From the IMG/VR virus record IMGVR_UViG_3300017917_001257, positions 1 through 50,051 of that record: 50,051 nt of DNA. One strand, 5' to 3'. This document shows positions 15,747 through 24,151 of this stretch, piece by piece. The notes under the pieces were generated by a model. That model had not been told where the DNA came from. It worked only from the letters and a program-made list of their open reading frames with translations, and made no database searches. Within the stretch, counting starts at the first letter, position 1. Every line of letters begins with the position of its first letter. Origin of the DNA: a virus. The position numbers and the translations under genes are program-made.

Positions 15747-16391
15747 TTACGCTTTGATTATCCGCTCTATCTTGTTAATACTGCCGCCTAAGTGCATTTT
15801 TGCTAATAACAAGTTCTTTTCTCCGGATATATAGAAGTAACTACCGCCCCAACTCATGTTTCTGCTAAGTTCCTTTTTACAGCTCTTAGACATTTTTACT
15901 TTGGAGTTTTTTTCAGCCCATTCTATAAAAGCTGAATGTTCTTGAGTAGTTTTACCTAAAGTAACACGATAATCAAATGGAATTTTAGGAAGTATAATTG
16001 TATCTTCTTCTAAAACAATATTTTTAGCTGGTATACTAATATACTTAACGTGTTCTGGATTTAGTTTAATTAGTGCGTCTACATTAGATTTAGTATTAGT
16101 ATATACTGTAATCCAAGGTGTCTCAACTCTAACATCAATATCGGATAGTTTTCTAAGAAGTGCCTGTAGAGATAAAGCATAATCAACATCTTCTTGGGTT
16201 TTAAACCCGCTTTGCCACGGCCTTAGGTATGTATGCCCTACAACTCTATTAGATTGTAAATCTATGTTTTTTATATGTTGTAGGGCATCGTCCCACTTAC
16301 CACCGCGAAACCACCCAGCACCGGCAACTATCAGTACTGCTTTATAATGATATATGCCTTTAAATAAGCGTTTCGTTGTCTTGGTTAACAT
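15747..16391 (-). CDS. Conserved phage protein coupled to clpA
   Basis: The 214-residue protein has alternating strands and helices, with VLIVAGAGWFRGGKWDDAL near the start, VRVETPWITVYTN in the middle and LLAKMHLGGSINKIERI at the end. I recall relatives in T4-like cyanophages with no assigned function. Its start lies 32 bases inside the clpA-like gene, so it is translated with the unfoldase. A role as substrate adaptor for ClpA is possible from position alone. It is the last gene of the DnaJ-deformylase-ClpA operon. Confidence 0.65.
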   Translation of the reverse strand: MLTKTTKRLFKGIYHYKAVLIVAGAGWFRGGKWDDALQHIKNIDLQSNRVVGHTYLRPWQSGFKTQEDVDYALSLQALLRKLSDIDVRVETPWITVYTNTKSNVDALIKLNPEHVKYISIPAKNIVLEEDTIILPKIPFDYRVTLGKTTQEHSAFIEWAEKNSKVKMSKSCKKELSRNMSWGGSYFYISGEKNLLLAKMHLGGSINKIERIIKA

Positions 16392-18645
16392 TTACAGTAG
16401 TATTATCAACACTTAATAGTGGAGGAGTTTTTGTAGCTTTTGGTTTAGCAACTAAAACAATCTTGTCGTTATCAGTAGTAATAGTTAACCAACCACCATT
16501 CTTCAAGTCACCAAACAACATCATCTTAGCAAGGTCACGTTTAATTTCCTTGTCTATAACACGTTGTAGTGGGCGAGCACCCATCTTAGCATCAAATCCT
16601 TTATCAATTAACCAGTTAATAGCGTCTTTGTCGGCTTTAATTTTAATACCTTTTTCTTTAACTTGGTCTCTAACTTCGTCAAGGAATTTATTAACAACCT
16701 TAACCATAGTTTCTTTACCTAGCTTATTGAATGTAATAATACCATCTAAGCGGTTACGGAATTCTGGAGTAAAGAATTTCTTCAAATCAGCATCACTATA
16801 ATCTTTTTCTTGTGTGCCAAACCCGATTTGATTCTTTTCAGCGGCTTGAGCCCCAGCATTGGTAGTTAGAATAAGAATAAGCTGACGACAATCTGCCTTC
16901 TTACCATTGCTACCTGTAATAAATCCATTGTCCATCATTTGTAATAGTACAGTTGATACATCTGGATGTGACTTTTCAACTTCGTCAAACAACAGAACAG
17001 CATTTGGATTCTCTTGAATATTAGTAATAAGTTGACCAGCATTTTCTTCAAACCCAACATATCCTGGAGGGCTACCAATTAACTTAGAGATACTGTGTTT
17101 CTCTTGGTACTCTGACATGTCAAAACGCAATAATTTAGTACCTAAGTGTTTAGCCAACGCTTTAGCTGTCTCGGTCTTACCACAACCAGTTGGACCCATG
17201 AATACAAAAGAACCAATTGGTTTGTTTTCAGGTTTCAATCCAGCTTGTGCAACCATAATCTTATCAACAACTTCTTGTACAGCTAAATCTTGACCGTAAA
17301 CTTCTTCTTGTAACTTGTCTTGCAATGTAGCAAGATTATGACTTTCAGTTTCGCTAACAACTTCTTCAGGAATATTAACCATCTTTGATAGTTCATATTG
17401 AATAGAGTGTTCGTCAACAATCCTCTCATCAGCAAGTTTTAAGTTAAAACGAGAGCAAGCAACGTCAATTAAGTCAATAGCCTTATCTGGTAATTTTTTA
17501 TCTGCTTGATATTTTACAGATAGCTTAATAGCCGCTTGTAATGCATCATCTTTAATCTTAACATTATGAAACCCTTCGTAGTATTTTTTAATACCCTTTA
17601 GGATCTGCAATGTCATTTCTTGCGTAGGCTCGTCCACTGTAATGCGTTGGAATCGACGCATCAACGCTCGATCCTTTTCAAAGTGCTTACGATATTCTTC
17701 CCAAGTAGTAGAAGCAATGACTTTAATGTTACCCTTAGACAATGCCGGTTTCATCATGTTAGCAAGATCATTAGCACCGTTACTTGCAGATCCAGCACCA
17801 CTAATCATGTGTGCTTCGTCAATAAACAGTACAGTCTTACCTTTTTTGCTTAGACCTTTAAGGACCATTTTAAATCGTTCTTCAAAATCTCCACGATACT
17901 TGCTACCAGCTAACATAGCACTAATGTCTAAATTATAAACTGTGTAATCTTTTAAGAAATCTGGAATTGCACCCTTAACAATATTAAACGCAAGCCCTTC
18001 TGCTATGGCAGTTTTACCTACGCCTGGATCTCCTACGAGGATTACATTATTTTTGCTACGGCGACCTAATGCTAAGGCAATGTTTTCTAATTCATCAACA
18101 CGCCCAATAACCGGATCAATTTTGTTTTTCTTAACTTGTTCGTTAAGGTTAGTAGTAAATGCAGCCAATGCTCTGCCGCTACCTGATTCTTGTTCTTCCT
18201 CTTCCTCGGGTTCGACACTATTGTTAAGATAATCTGCAAATCGATCCTTATCAATTTCTGCTTTCTGAATGTAAAAATACGCCCAAGAACGTTTTTCACT
18301 CATCATAGCAAGAAACACATCAGTTGGCTCAATTCGTTGACGTCCGTTAAACAGCACTTGTGTGAACGCCTTATTAAGGATTCGTTCAACTGATTGTGTT
18401 TTACGAGGTTTAACAACTACGTCTGGTACTGTAATTTCTGCACATTTGTTTTGTAGATAATCAGCAAGTGCCTTTTTTAAATCGTCTACATTAGCCCCAT
18501 AACCTTGTACTGTTTTACTAAATGTTTCTTCTAGTAACATTGCAAACAGCAAGTGTTCAATTGTTAGATACTCGTGATGTAGTTTTTTAGCAGTATCAAT
18601 AGCCTTTTCAAATACGGCTTGTAGGGTATCGCTTGGTTCTACCAT
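16360..18645 (-). CDS. clpA: ClpA-type AAA+ unfoldase
   Basis: This 761-residue protein has the ClpA layout: an N-domain, AAA1 with GDPGVGKT near 205 and VLFIDEAH, and AAA2 with GPTGCGKT near 483 and VLLFDEVEKSH. No long middle coiled coil is present, so it is ClpA-like and not ClpB-like. NQIGFGTQ near 604 carries the IGF/IGL tripeptide by which ClpA and ClpX dock on ClpP. No ClpP gene was seen here, so the phage unfoldase probably recruits host ClpP. A good ribosome site (AAGGA) precedes the ATG, which overlaps the deformylase end by seven bases. Length matches E. coli ClpA (758). Confidence 0.93.
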   Translation of the reverse strand: MVEPSDTLQAVFEKAIDTAKKLHHEYLTIEHLLFAMLLEETFSKTVQGYGANVDDLKKALADYLQNKCAEITVPDVVVKPRKTQSVERILNKAFTQVLFNGRQRIEPTDVFLAMMSEKRSWAYFYIQKAEIDKDRFADYLNNSVEPEEEEEQESGSGRALAAFTTNLNEQVKKNKIDPVIGRVDELENIALALGRRSKNNVILVGDPGVGKTAIAEGLAFNIVKGAIPDFLKDYTVYNLDISAMLAGSKYRGDFEERFKMVLKGLSKKGKTVLFIDEAHMISGAGSASNGANDLANMMKPALSKGNIKVIASTTWEEYRKHFEKDRALMRRFQRITVDEPTQEMTLQILKGIKKYYEGFHNVKIKDDALQAAIKLSVKYQADKKLPDKAIDLIDVACSRFNLKLADERIVDEHSIQYELSKMVNIPEEVVSETESHNLATLQDKLQEEVYGQDLAVQEVVDKIMVAQAGLKPENKPIGSFVFMGPTGCGKTETAKALAKHLGTKLLRFDMSEYQEKHSISKLIGSPPGYVGFEENAGQLITNIQENPNAVLLFDEVEKSHPDVSTVLLQMMDNGFITGSNGKKADCRQLILILTTNAGAQAAEKNQIGFGTQEKDYSDADLKKFFTPEFRNRLDGIITFNKLGKETMVKVVNKFLDEVRDQVKEKGIKIKADKDAINWLIDKGFDAKMGARPLQRVIDKEIKRDLAKMMLFGDLKNGGWLTITTDNDKIVLVAKPKATKTPPLLSVDNTTVNVNQDNETLI

Positions 18646-19130
18646 TTATTTTTCCTTTGTTTTTTTCGAGCTAAAAGTAACTTCATTTGACTAACTTTTT
18701 CTGTAAACACTATACCGTTTAAATGGTCTAGCTCATGCAGAAAGCATCGTGCGTCAATACCTGTAAGTGTTATTTTACATTCTTTTCCAGCTTTGTCAAG
18801 ATATTCTACATCAATTGATTGAGGACGTTTAACTGATAACCAAAGATTTGGAAAACTTAAACATCCTTCTTCGGCTGTTTGATCAATAGATCCTTCTGAT
18901 ACAACCTTTGGGTTAAACATTGCAAATGGTTCGGTGCTGTTTTCTAAATGAATGATAAAAACACGTTTAGTCAACCCAACTTGATTAGCTGCTAGTCCTC
19001 GACCCTTAAACGTCTTCATAATAGAAATCATTTCTGATTCTAATTGTTCTGGATTTTGGTCAACACCGAATTCCCAATCAACTGCTACTTCTTTTAAGAT
19101 AGGATCATTTTCCAGACGTAATTTCATCAT
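18639..19130 (-). CDS. def: Peptide deformylase
   Basis: All three signature motifs are present in this 163-residue protein: GRGLAANQVGL (Q50), EEGCLSFP (C90) and FLHELDHLNG (H132, E133, H136). The enzyme removes the N-formyl group from new proteins using a metal held by the Cys and two His. Phage deformylases are known in marine T4-like phages. The gene lies inside the DnaJ-ClpA operon and overlaps the DnaJ end by 26 bases. Two ATG codons open the frame; either start gives a normal protein. Confidence 0.96.
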   Translation of the reverse strand: MMKLRLENDPILKEVAVDWEFGVDQNPEQLESEMISIMKTFKGRGLAANQVGLTKRVFIIHLENSTEPFAMFNPKVVSEGSIDQTAEEGCLSFPNLWLSVKRPQSIDVEYLDKAGKECKITLTGIDARCFLHELDHLNGIVFTEKVSQMKLLLARKKQRKNKW

Positions 19131-19959
19131 TGATTTGTTTTAACTTTTCTATTAAAGTTGGATCTGTTACTCTAGGGGTTTGGATTCTAATAACAGTAAC
19201 GAATCTTCCTTTTAATCCGGTATGAGGATTAGTAAATCCATGTCCAGGGCTTGCAAATTCTATTCCTGTTTCGACTCCTGGTCTAATGTCGATTTCTCTT
19301 ACTTCTCCAGTTATAAATTTTACTTTCTTTCTACAACCAATCATAGCTTCAATTGGTGTGACAGAAATACTAGTATACAGATCATCTCCGTTTCTACTGT
19401 ATTCTTGATCAGGAAGAACAATAACAGTTACATTTAAATTGCCTCGAGGCGCTTGAGGAACGCTATCGTCACCAAGGCCTGGGTATCGTATAGTTTCGCC
19501 GTGGTTAATACCAGGAGGTATGTTAATAACTACTGTTTGAGTTCTTCCACTTGGTAAGTGATAATTTGCCTCTAGTTGTTTTCCAAGGTATGAATCTAAC
19601 AACGATACTTGGCATTGTATGTTTAGATCTCTATTACGAGCAACTCGCCTTCCAAATATGTCACCAAATGGCCCAGCACGATTTCCAAACGGATCAAACC
19701 CTCCGCCAAATATATCAGCAAAGTCTTGAAAGTTTCCAGTATTGAATCGCACTTGCGGCCCGCCCATACGCATTTGGTCATACTCGGCTTTCTTTTGCGG
19801 ATCGCTTAGAGTATCGTAGGCTACACTAATATCTTTAAATTTGGCTTGGTCGCCGCCCTTATCTGGATGGTGTTTATTAGCCAAACTTCTATAGGCTTTT
19901 TTAATTTGCTCTGGTGTAGCATTTTGCTCTACACCTAAGGTTTGATAATAATCTTGCAT
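19105..19959 (-). CDS. cbpA: DnaJ/CbpA-type J-domain co-chaperone
   Basis: Residues 1-67 form a J domain with the HPD motif at 31-33; a Gly/Phe-rich linker with FGGGFDPFG follows, then two C-terminal substrate-binding domains. The Cys-rich zinc domain of full DnaJ is missing, so it is of the CbpA (class B) type. These proteins deliver clients to DnaK and stimulate its ATPase. No phage DnaK was seen, so host DnaK is the likely partner. It is the first gene after a consensus host-type promoter (19991-20019) and heads the deformylase and ClpA operon. Confidence 0.92.
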   Translation of the reverse strand: MQDYYQTLGVEQNATPEQIKKAYRSLANKHHPDKGGDQAKFKDISVAYDTLSDPQKKAEYDQMRMGGPQVRFNTGNFQDFADIFGGGFDPFGNRAGPFGDIFGRRVARNRDLNIQCQVSLLDSYLGKQLEANYHLPSGRTQTVVINIPPGINHGETIRYPGLGDDSVPQAPRGNLNVTVIVLPDQEYSRNGDDLYTSISVTPIEAMIGCRKKVKFITGEVREIDIRPGVETGIEFASPGHGFTNPHTGLKGRFVTVIRIQTPRVTDPTLIEKLKQINDEITSGK

Positions 19960-19990
19960 AGTCGTAAAAACAGGTCCAAATAATATAGTA

Positions 19991-20019
19991 ATTATACTAT
20001 ATCAACTTGAACCTGTCAA
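19991..20019 (-). promoter_or_regulatory. Consensus sigma70 promoter of the dnaJ-def-clpA operon, inside an inverted repeat
   Basis: TTGACA (20014-20019), 17 bases, TATAAT (19991-19996) on the minus strand is a full consensus match. The start would be near 19984 with a 25-base leader. The promoter lies within an imperfect inverted repeat from about 19970 to 20018 whose arms start ACAGGT and end ACCTGT, with inner TATAGTA/TACTATA around TAAT, followed by five Ts on the minus strand. The repeat could be an operator or also the terminator of the small exported-protein gene. Confidence 0.85.
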
Positions 20020-20032
20020 GAGTTTGGAAGAA

Positions 20033-20242
20033 TTATTTCTTCTTAGCAGGTTCAGGAACCTTTTCGCCTTCTACTTTCTTATGTACTTTGATTTTCTTAC
20101 ATTCTTGGGCTGGCTTGCCGTCCTTGCCTTTTACAACTTTACCAGCTTTATCAAGTTTGTCTTTACATACTTCTTTAGTTTCGCCACCAGCAAATGCTGT
20201 AGTAGCGATACATAATGCTAAAAGTGCTAATATTTTTTTCAT
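20033..20242 (-). CDS. Small exported basic protein
   Basis: This 69-residue protein has a classic signal peptide (MKKILALLALCIATTAFA, cleavage expected after AFA). The mature 51 residues are Lys-rich with two Cys (VCKDK and QECKK) and the end KKVEGEKVPEPAKKK. It looks like small exported proteins of beta-proteobacteria that I cannot name with certainty. It is the last gene of the lysis cassette and has an AGGAA ribosome site. A periplasmic function at lysis is possible; a disulfide between the two Cys is likely. Confidence 0.7.
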   Translation of the reverse strand: MKKILALLALCIATTAFAGGETKEVCKDKLDKAGKVVKGKDGKPAQECKKIKVHKKVEGEKVPEPAKKK

Positions 20243-20253
20243 TTTAATTTCCT

Positions 20254-20775
20254 TTATAGAACAGGATCGTCTGTTGGGACAATCTTTTTACCGCTTGCTG
20301 TTGTTGCTATCGGTGCCGCAAATCCTGTATTTGCTGGGCTAGGTGTGCCTCCAAAGCTGCTTGCGCCAAAGCCTCCTGGGGTGCTTGGTGCTCCGAAACC
20401 TGTCGAAGCTGGTGCCTGGAAACTGCTTGGTGCTGGGCTAGGTACGCTAAAGCCTGTTGTTGGTGCTGGTGTTGTTGCTGCTCCGCCATTGTTTGCTCCT
20501 GCTAGTTTTTCTTGTGTACGACCCAATGCCGCAATACCAAGTACAGCACCCATTGCGATGTGGAATAAACCAGCACCTTGTAATGTTAATGGTTGCCATT
20601 GTGTAATTTGTCCAACCTTCATTACAGCTTGTAACAAACTCCACATAATTGGAAATAGAACAAAGTCAAAGGCACATACACCCATATATAGCCAACCCAT
20701 CATAGGGCGCCATTTGCTATTCATCCAATCTTCTTTTTTCTTTTCGCTTTCGCTCATCTCAACTCGATCTGTCAT
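20254..20775 (-). CDS. Holin of the 3TM (GTA-type) family
   Basis: The 173-residue protein has KWRPMMGWLYMGVCAFDFVL and PLTLQGAGLFHIAMGAVLG, the conserved blocks of the 3TM holin family found in proteobacterial phages and gene transfer agents. Two or three membrane segments occupy residues 24-85. The rest is a Pro/Ala/Gly/Ser-rich tail ending in SGKKIVPTDDPVL, longer than usual. Holins form the holes that release endolysin at the end of infection. The neighbours are endolysin and spanins. Confidence 0.8.
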   Translation of the reverse strand: MTDRVEMSESEKKKEDWMNSKWRPMMGWLYMGVCAFDFVLFPIMWSLLQAVMKVGQITQWQPLTLQGAGLFHIAMGAVLGIAALGRTQEKLAGANNGGAATTPAPTTGFSVPSPAPSSFQAPASTGFGAPSTPGGFGASSFGGTPSPANTGFAAPIATTASGKKIVPTDDPVL

Positions 20776-20784
20776 GTCTGCTCC

Positions 20785-21348
20785 TTAGAACCATAAGAAT
20801 AAGCCATTTAGGCTTAATACTATACCGATACCTGCTACTGCAAAACTACTCCAAAACATTGCCATACTAACTGCTAGAATACTTGCTGATAGCACAACTA
20901 TTGCTAGTTGATATGCTGTTGATGCATAGCCAATCCACGGACTAGATTTCTTAGCATGTTCACGATCAGCCTCCATCTTACGAGCATTTACAGCAATTTC
21001 TTTCTTGTCGGAATCCATACGCTCTGCTTCTGCTTTGAATTCTGCACGTAGTTTAGGATCGCTAGTTGTCTTACTGGCAATCTCATAACTTACTAAACGA
21101 TTATTTTTAGCTTGATATTGTGCCCAAGCATTGTTAGCACCTAGTGTATTGTTTAATACTGTGCTAGATAACTTGCCGCCATACCAACTGTTAACTGCTA
21201 AGAATAAAGCAAATACAGAAATGACCATACCTGCTTTGTCTTTGATCTTTGCTTCACGCTCGCTACGTGAACCAGATGCTGGCTTTGCCGCACTTTCTTC
21301 TTTAGGTTCTTTATTAATTAATTTTAAAATTGAATCGTGTAACGCCAT
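20785..21348 (-). CDS. DUF4337-like membrane protein in the lysis cassette
   Basis: The 187-residue protein has an N-terminal cytosolic part, a membrane segment around 40-56, a charged periplasmic or cytosolic helical region with NAWAQYQAKNNRL, and two further membrane segments in the last 50 residues. This is the layout of DUF4337 proteins, whose function is unknown. AAAGGAG lies ten bases before the start. A CTTAAATA late-type motif is 29 bases upstream. Between spanin and holin genes, a helper of lysis or an antiholin is possible, not shown. Confidence 0.65.
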   Translation of the reverse strand: MALHDSILKLINKEPKEESAAKPASGSRSEREAKIKDKAGMVISVFALFLAVNSWYGGKLSSTVLNNTLGANNAWAQYQAKNNRLVSYEIASKTTSDPKLRAEFKAEAERMDSDKKEIAVNARKMEADREHAKKSSPWIGYASTAYQLAIVVLSASILAVSMAMFWSSFAVAGIGIVLSLNGLFLWF

Positions 21349-21375
21349 TGTGCTTTCGCTCCTTTCTAATTACGA

Positions 21376-21642
21376 TTATTTAAGTGTTTCCCAAATTTTT
21401 TGTTGCCCTTTGTACCATTCAATCCAATCATTTTTATCTGCTTTACAATCATAATATGATTTATAATTATCTGTTACTGTCTCAAGAACCGCACTTAGTT
21501 TGTCATTTTCTGGATCAATGGTCTTTAAATCCGGACACGATTCTAACAATTCTTTTGGAACAGCAGGCCATTTAGGAACTATTGGAACACTTTGACACCC
21601 TGCTAAAAAAACTACAGCAAATACGATAGCTAATTTTTTCAT
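21376..21642 (-). CDS. Outer-membrane spanin lipoprotein (Rz1-like)
   Basis: The 88-residue protein has a lipoprotein signal (VVFLAGC, lipid on the Cys) followed by a Pro-containing linker (PIVPKWPAVPKE) and a short helical part with two Cys. It begins inside the stop of the preceding membrane protein gene as ATGA. This arrangement and the lipobox mark it as the outer-membrane subunit of a two-part spanin, which joins the outer and inner membranes after endolysin has cut the wall. It shows the host is Gram-negative. Confidence 0.8.
   Translation of the reverse strand: MKKLAIVFAVVFLAGCQSVPIVPKWPAVPKELLESCPDLKTIDPENDKLSAVLETVTDNYKSYYDCKADKNDWIEWYKGQQKIWETLK
21377..21383 (-). promoter_or_regulatory. 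Possible late promoter, TTAAATA
   Basis: CTTAAATA on the minus strand just upstream of the DUF4337-like gene, overlapping the end of the o-spanin gene. Predicted start near 21371 gives a 23-base leader holding AAAGGAG. Confidence 0.4.
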
Positions 21643-22100
21643 TTTTTAGCCTCCGGATTAGTTGCAGCCTTGTTAATTATTTCATTTACTTTTGGATCAA
21701 GTTTACATTCTGCATCAATTATTTTTTCAACTTCTTTAATTTGTGTTTTTACTGTGTTATAGTATTCAACACGAACTTTTTGTTTCTTTTTCTTTTCTTC
21801 TTCAAGTTTCTTGTTTAAGTCTGCACTTGCGGCTTCTGCTTGTTCAACTTTAGCTTTTGCTTCGTCAACTTTAGCTCTCCAAGACATTTCAGTATCGTAG
21901 CCGCCTTTTAAGTACACACCTAGAACAATTAACAACACACCTAGTGGTTTTAAAATTTTAGCATATTGTCCGTAAAAAGGAATCCAACGTGCTAACCAAC
22001 CAGCAGCTACACCTGTGATTCCTGCTAGAATAATACAGATGTAAATCCAATTTAGAATTGCATCAGGTATTAAACTAACTATCCAGTGTAGTTGATCCAT
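21639..22100 (-). CDS. Inner-membrane spanin (Rz-like)
   Basis: The 153-residue protein has hydrophobic segments near 15-35 and 50-68, then a long charged coiled coil (about 75-130, rich in Lys, Glu and Ala) ending in a Cys-containing tail. Classic Rz has one N-terminal membrane segment; two is a variant. It follows the endolysin by one base and overlaps the lipoprotein gene. With the lipoprotein it would form the spanin complex across the periplasm. Confidence 0.75.
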   Translation of the reverse strand: MDQLHWIVSLIPDAILNWIYICIILAGITGVAAGWLARWIPFYGQYAKILKPLGVLLIVLGVYLKGGYDTEMSWRAKVDEAKAKVEQAEAASADLNKKLEEEKKKKQKVRVEYYNTVKTQIKEVEKIIDAECKLDPKVNEIINKAATNPEAKK

Positions 22101-22101
22101 C

Positions 22102-22731
22102 TTAGCCTCCTAAAACATGAATTGAATGTTTATAATGCTTTTGACGATCTTCTAAACCTAATGTTCCGCCGTTAATACGCTTAGTCATTGTTAAGATATC
22201 ACCATTGTCTGCATATTGGTTTAAGTTGTTTGCTTCCCAGAACCAAGCAGCTGATTGTACACAACCTTCAAATGTTGTTAAGTGTTCGCTTGCTTCGTCT
22301 AAACTAATTTCTAAACTTTCTGCATAACGTTGATAGTTGCTCTTACCAGTTAACTGAATTAGACCACGCCCACAAAACTTCCAACCATCGCCGCTGGCCT
22401 CGTCGCCGTTGCCCATACGATTAGCATATGCACGATTAGCAATAGCTTGCTGGTTGTGTGCATATTGTTTTGCTACATCCATACTTGGAAAGTAACGTGG
22501 CCAAACACGCATTAAACTTTCTGCTTTATAATTTAAATTTTCTTTGATAGCTCTGTAGCCACCGCTTTCGTGTGCTGTTTGTGCTAAGAAAGCAGCTACA
22601 CGAGGAACAGTATTAATATCGTAATCAGGAAGGATCTCACATAGTGCTTCAAACCAATGATCTGCATGTGGTGGATTACCTACACACTCTTTAAACTTTT
22701 CTAATGTAAAATCAAAATCAAATCCGCTCAT
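22102..22731 (-). CDS. GH19-type endolysin
   Basis: The 209-residue protein is a single GH19 (chitinase/lysozyme) domain with AHESGGYRAIKENLNY holding the catalytic Glu (E55, with E64 nearby), then WPRYFPS and GDGWKFCGRGLIQLTGKSNY. It lacks a signal peptide, so it depends on the holin for access to the wall. It cuts the peptidoglycan glycan chain. The start overlaps the previous stop by one base. Members of this family are common in phages of Gram-negative hosts. Confidence 0.93.
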   Translation of the reverse strand: MSGFDFDFTLEKFKECVGNPPHADHWFEALCEILPDYDINTVPRVAAFLAQTAHESGGYRAIKENLNYKAESLMRVWPRYFPSMDVAKQYAHNQQAIANRAYANRMGNGDEASGDGWKFCGRGLIQLTGKSNYQRYAESLEISLDEASEHLTTFEGCVQSAAWFWEANNLNQYADNGDILTMTKRINGGTLGLEDRQKHYKHSIHVLGG

Positions 22732-23453
22732 TATTTTTTCCTTTTAAGTGCGACCGCCCAATCGCGGTTTTCAAATACAGTTACTTCACCTACTTTGGTA
22801 ATATTGTAGTTGCCAATGTATTTGGTTAAAAACATAACCTCAGCAATAGCATTGCTTTCTAAAATAATTGGTCCTTTTACTAAAGAATATACTTCTTCTT
22901 TAGGGCCGCTTTCTACAATATCAAATACTACAGTATCACCGTAAATTCTTTTAAAACTAATAGATTCGTCAAGCAACTTAATTTCATCTGCATAACTATT
23001 TCTAAAGAATTCTTCAAAGTTGTTTAAACGAGATCTGTCAGTTGCAGTTTTATATGCATTTGCATCTAGCGGAATACTTGCCGCTAAGTTTTCTTCTGTT
23101 GCTTCTTGGCTTTTAAAACTTTTAAAATATCTAAATCTAAAATCGTCAATGCCGCACAACTTACTAACACCTGCTAAAATTTCCATTAGTTGTTCTGGCA
23201 CATGTTTGTTTCGCTCTAATTCTACATAAACTTTGTAAGTGCCATCGTCTAATTCACCGGGACTAACATCTGCGTCTAATACAAAATCGTAACCCATCTC
23301 AATAAAATTTTCTAAATCTTTAGCCGGATCTTCGTGATCAACTGTAAAAGAGATCGTTACAATATCTTGGTCGTCACCAATCTTGCTTCTAAAAGAATCA
23401 ATCTCAATAACTTTTTTAACAAAGTGTCTTAGGTCGTCTGCTTTTAAACTCAT
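22731..23453 (-). CDS. Conserved T4-like phage protein
   Basis: The 240-residue soluble acidic protein opens with MSLKADDLRHFVKKVIEIDS and includes MGYDFVLDADVSPGELDDG. I recall close relatives in T4-like cyanophages, where they are hypothetical. It is tightly packed between the preceding virion-like gene and the endolysin (one-base spacing and one-base overlap). It may be a virion component, but this is only context. Confidence 0.7.
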   Translation of the reverse strand: MSLKADDLRHFVKKVIEIDSFRSKIGDDQDIVTISFTVDHEDPAKDLENFIEMGYDFVLDADVSPGELDDGTYKVYVELERNKHVPEQLMEILAGVSKLCGIDDFRFRYFKSFKSQEATEENLAASIPLDANAYKTATDRSRLNNFEEFFRNSYADEIKLLDESISFKRIYGDTVVFDIVESGPKEEVYSLVKGPIILESNAIAEVMFLTKYIGNYNITKVGEVTVFENRDWAVALKRKK

Positions 23454-23454
23454 G

Positions 23455-24048
23455 TTATACCGCCGGTGTTGGTGCTCCGCCTGCTGGAGGAATAGCTGGT
23501 GCTCCAGTAGCTGGAGTTGGAGGTATACCTGCTGGCATACCTGCTGGTGCTGCTGGAACTGGTGCAGCTGCAGCTGGTTGGGTAGTTTGATCTTTAGAAG
23601 TATCAGATCCTTGACTTTCAGCCTTCATTTTATCCATATATCCGCGATACATGTCAAATGCGACTTTCTTAGGCATTTGTATCTCAACAATCCAAATAGG
23701 ATTTCTGTCTAGTTTGCCTTTTTTTGTCCCTGGACGAATATCTTCTTGTGTTCGAATTTTACGAGGTTCGATAATGTGACTTTTTTGATACTTAACTTTG
23801 CAACCTAAATCTTGTAAACGTTTTGCAGCTACAGGGTTTGGCATGCGATCTTGCGGCCACATAAAACCAGCTGTTATCCAATGACGGTCAACTTGTGGCC
23901 CATAGGCTAATTCGCCCTGGTCCCAGTTTTCGTAGACATACATGTCCATTTCGTCCAACACACGCTCAAAATCTTTGAGGATAGCTAAACTAGTGTTGCT
24001 TTCGTATAAATCGTCTACGTTTTTAATAACGTCTAAAATATCGTACAT
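23455..24048 (-). CDS. Conserved T4-like phage protein with Pro/Ala tail
   Basis: The 197-residue protein begins MYDILDVIKNVDDLYESN and contains VLDEMDMYVYENWDQGELAY, GFMWPQDRMPNP and RPGTKKGKLDRNPIWIVEI, blocks I recall from hypothetical proteins of T4-like cyanophages. Residues 160-197 are Pro/Ala/Gly-rich and probably flexible. A CTAAATA late motif is 29 bases upstream and AGGA is seven bases before the ATG. It is the first gene of the lysis operon. Confidence 0.7.
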   Translation of the reverse strand: MYDILDVIKNVDDLYESNTSLAILKDFERVLDEMDMYVYENWDQGELAYGPQVDRHWITAGFMWPQDRMPNPVAAKRLQDLGCKVKYQKSHIIEPRKIRTQEDIRPGTKKGKLDRNPIWIVEIQMPKKVAFDMYRGYMDKMKAESQGSDTSKDQTTQPAAAAPVPAAPAGMPAGIPPTPATGAPAIPPAGGAPTPAV

Positions 24049-24076
24049 AATAGAGTCCTAGGTATCTTTCTTCTAG

Positions 24077-24083
24077 TATTTAG
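24077..24083 (-). promoter_or_regulatory. Late promoter, CTAAATA, of the lysis operon
   Basis: GCTAAATA on the minus strand in the divergent gap with phoH; predicted start near 24071 leaves a 23-base leader with a ribosome site before 24048. Confidence 0.55.
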
Positions 24084-24138
24084 CACATTTCCAATAAGGC
24101 TAAAACAATAACATATCTGTTTATTATTAGCGGGATCC

Positions 24139-24146
24139 GTTAAATA
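24139..24146 (+). promoter_or_regulatory. Possible late-type promoter of phoH, GTTAAATA
   Basis: This plus-strand octamer ends in TTAAATA. A start six bases downstream (about 24152) falls exactly on the first base of the leader hairpin at 24152-24194. No clear host-type promoter was seen in the gap. Confidence 0.4.
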
Positions 24147-24151
24147 ATAGT

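Noticed and set aside
16376-16801. Open plus-strand frames within clpA and other long genes
   Set aside because: They are antisense to well-supported genes, with no start signals and no recognisable domains.
16360-18645. ClpB disaggregase
   Set aside because: The long middle coiled coil between the AAA domains is absent and an IGF ClpP-docking loop is present.
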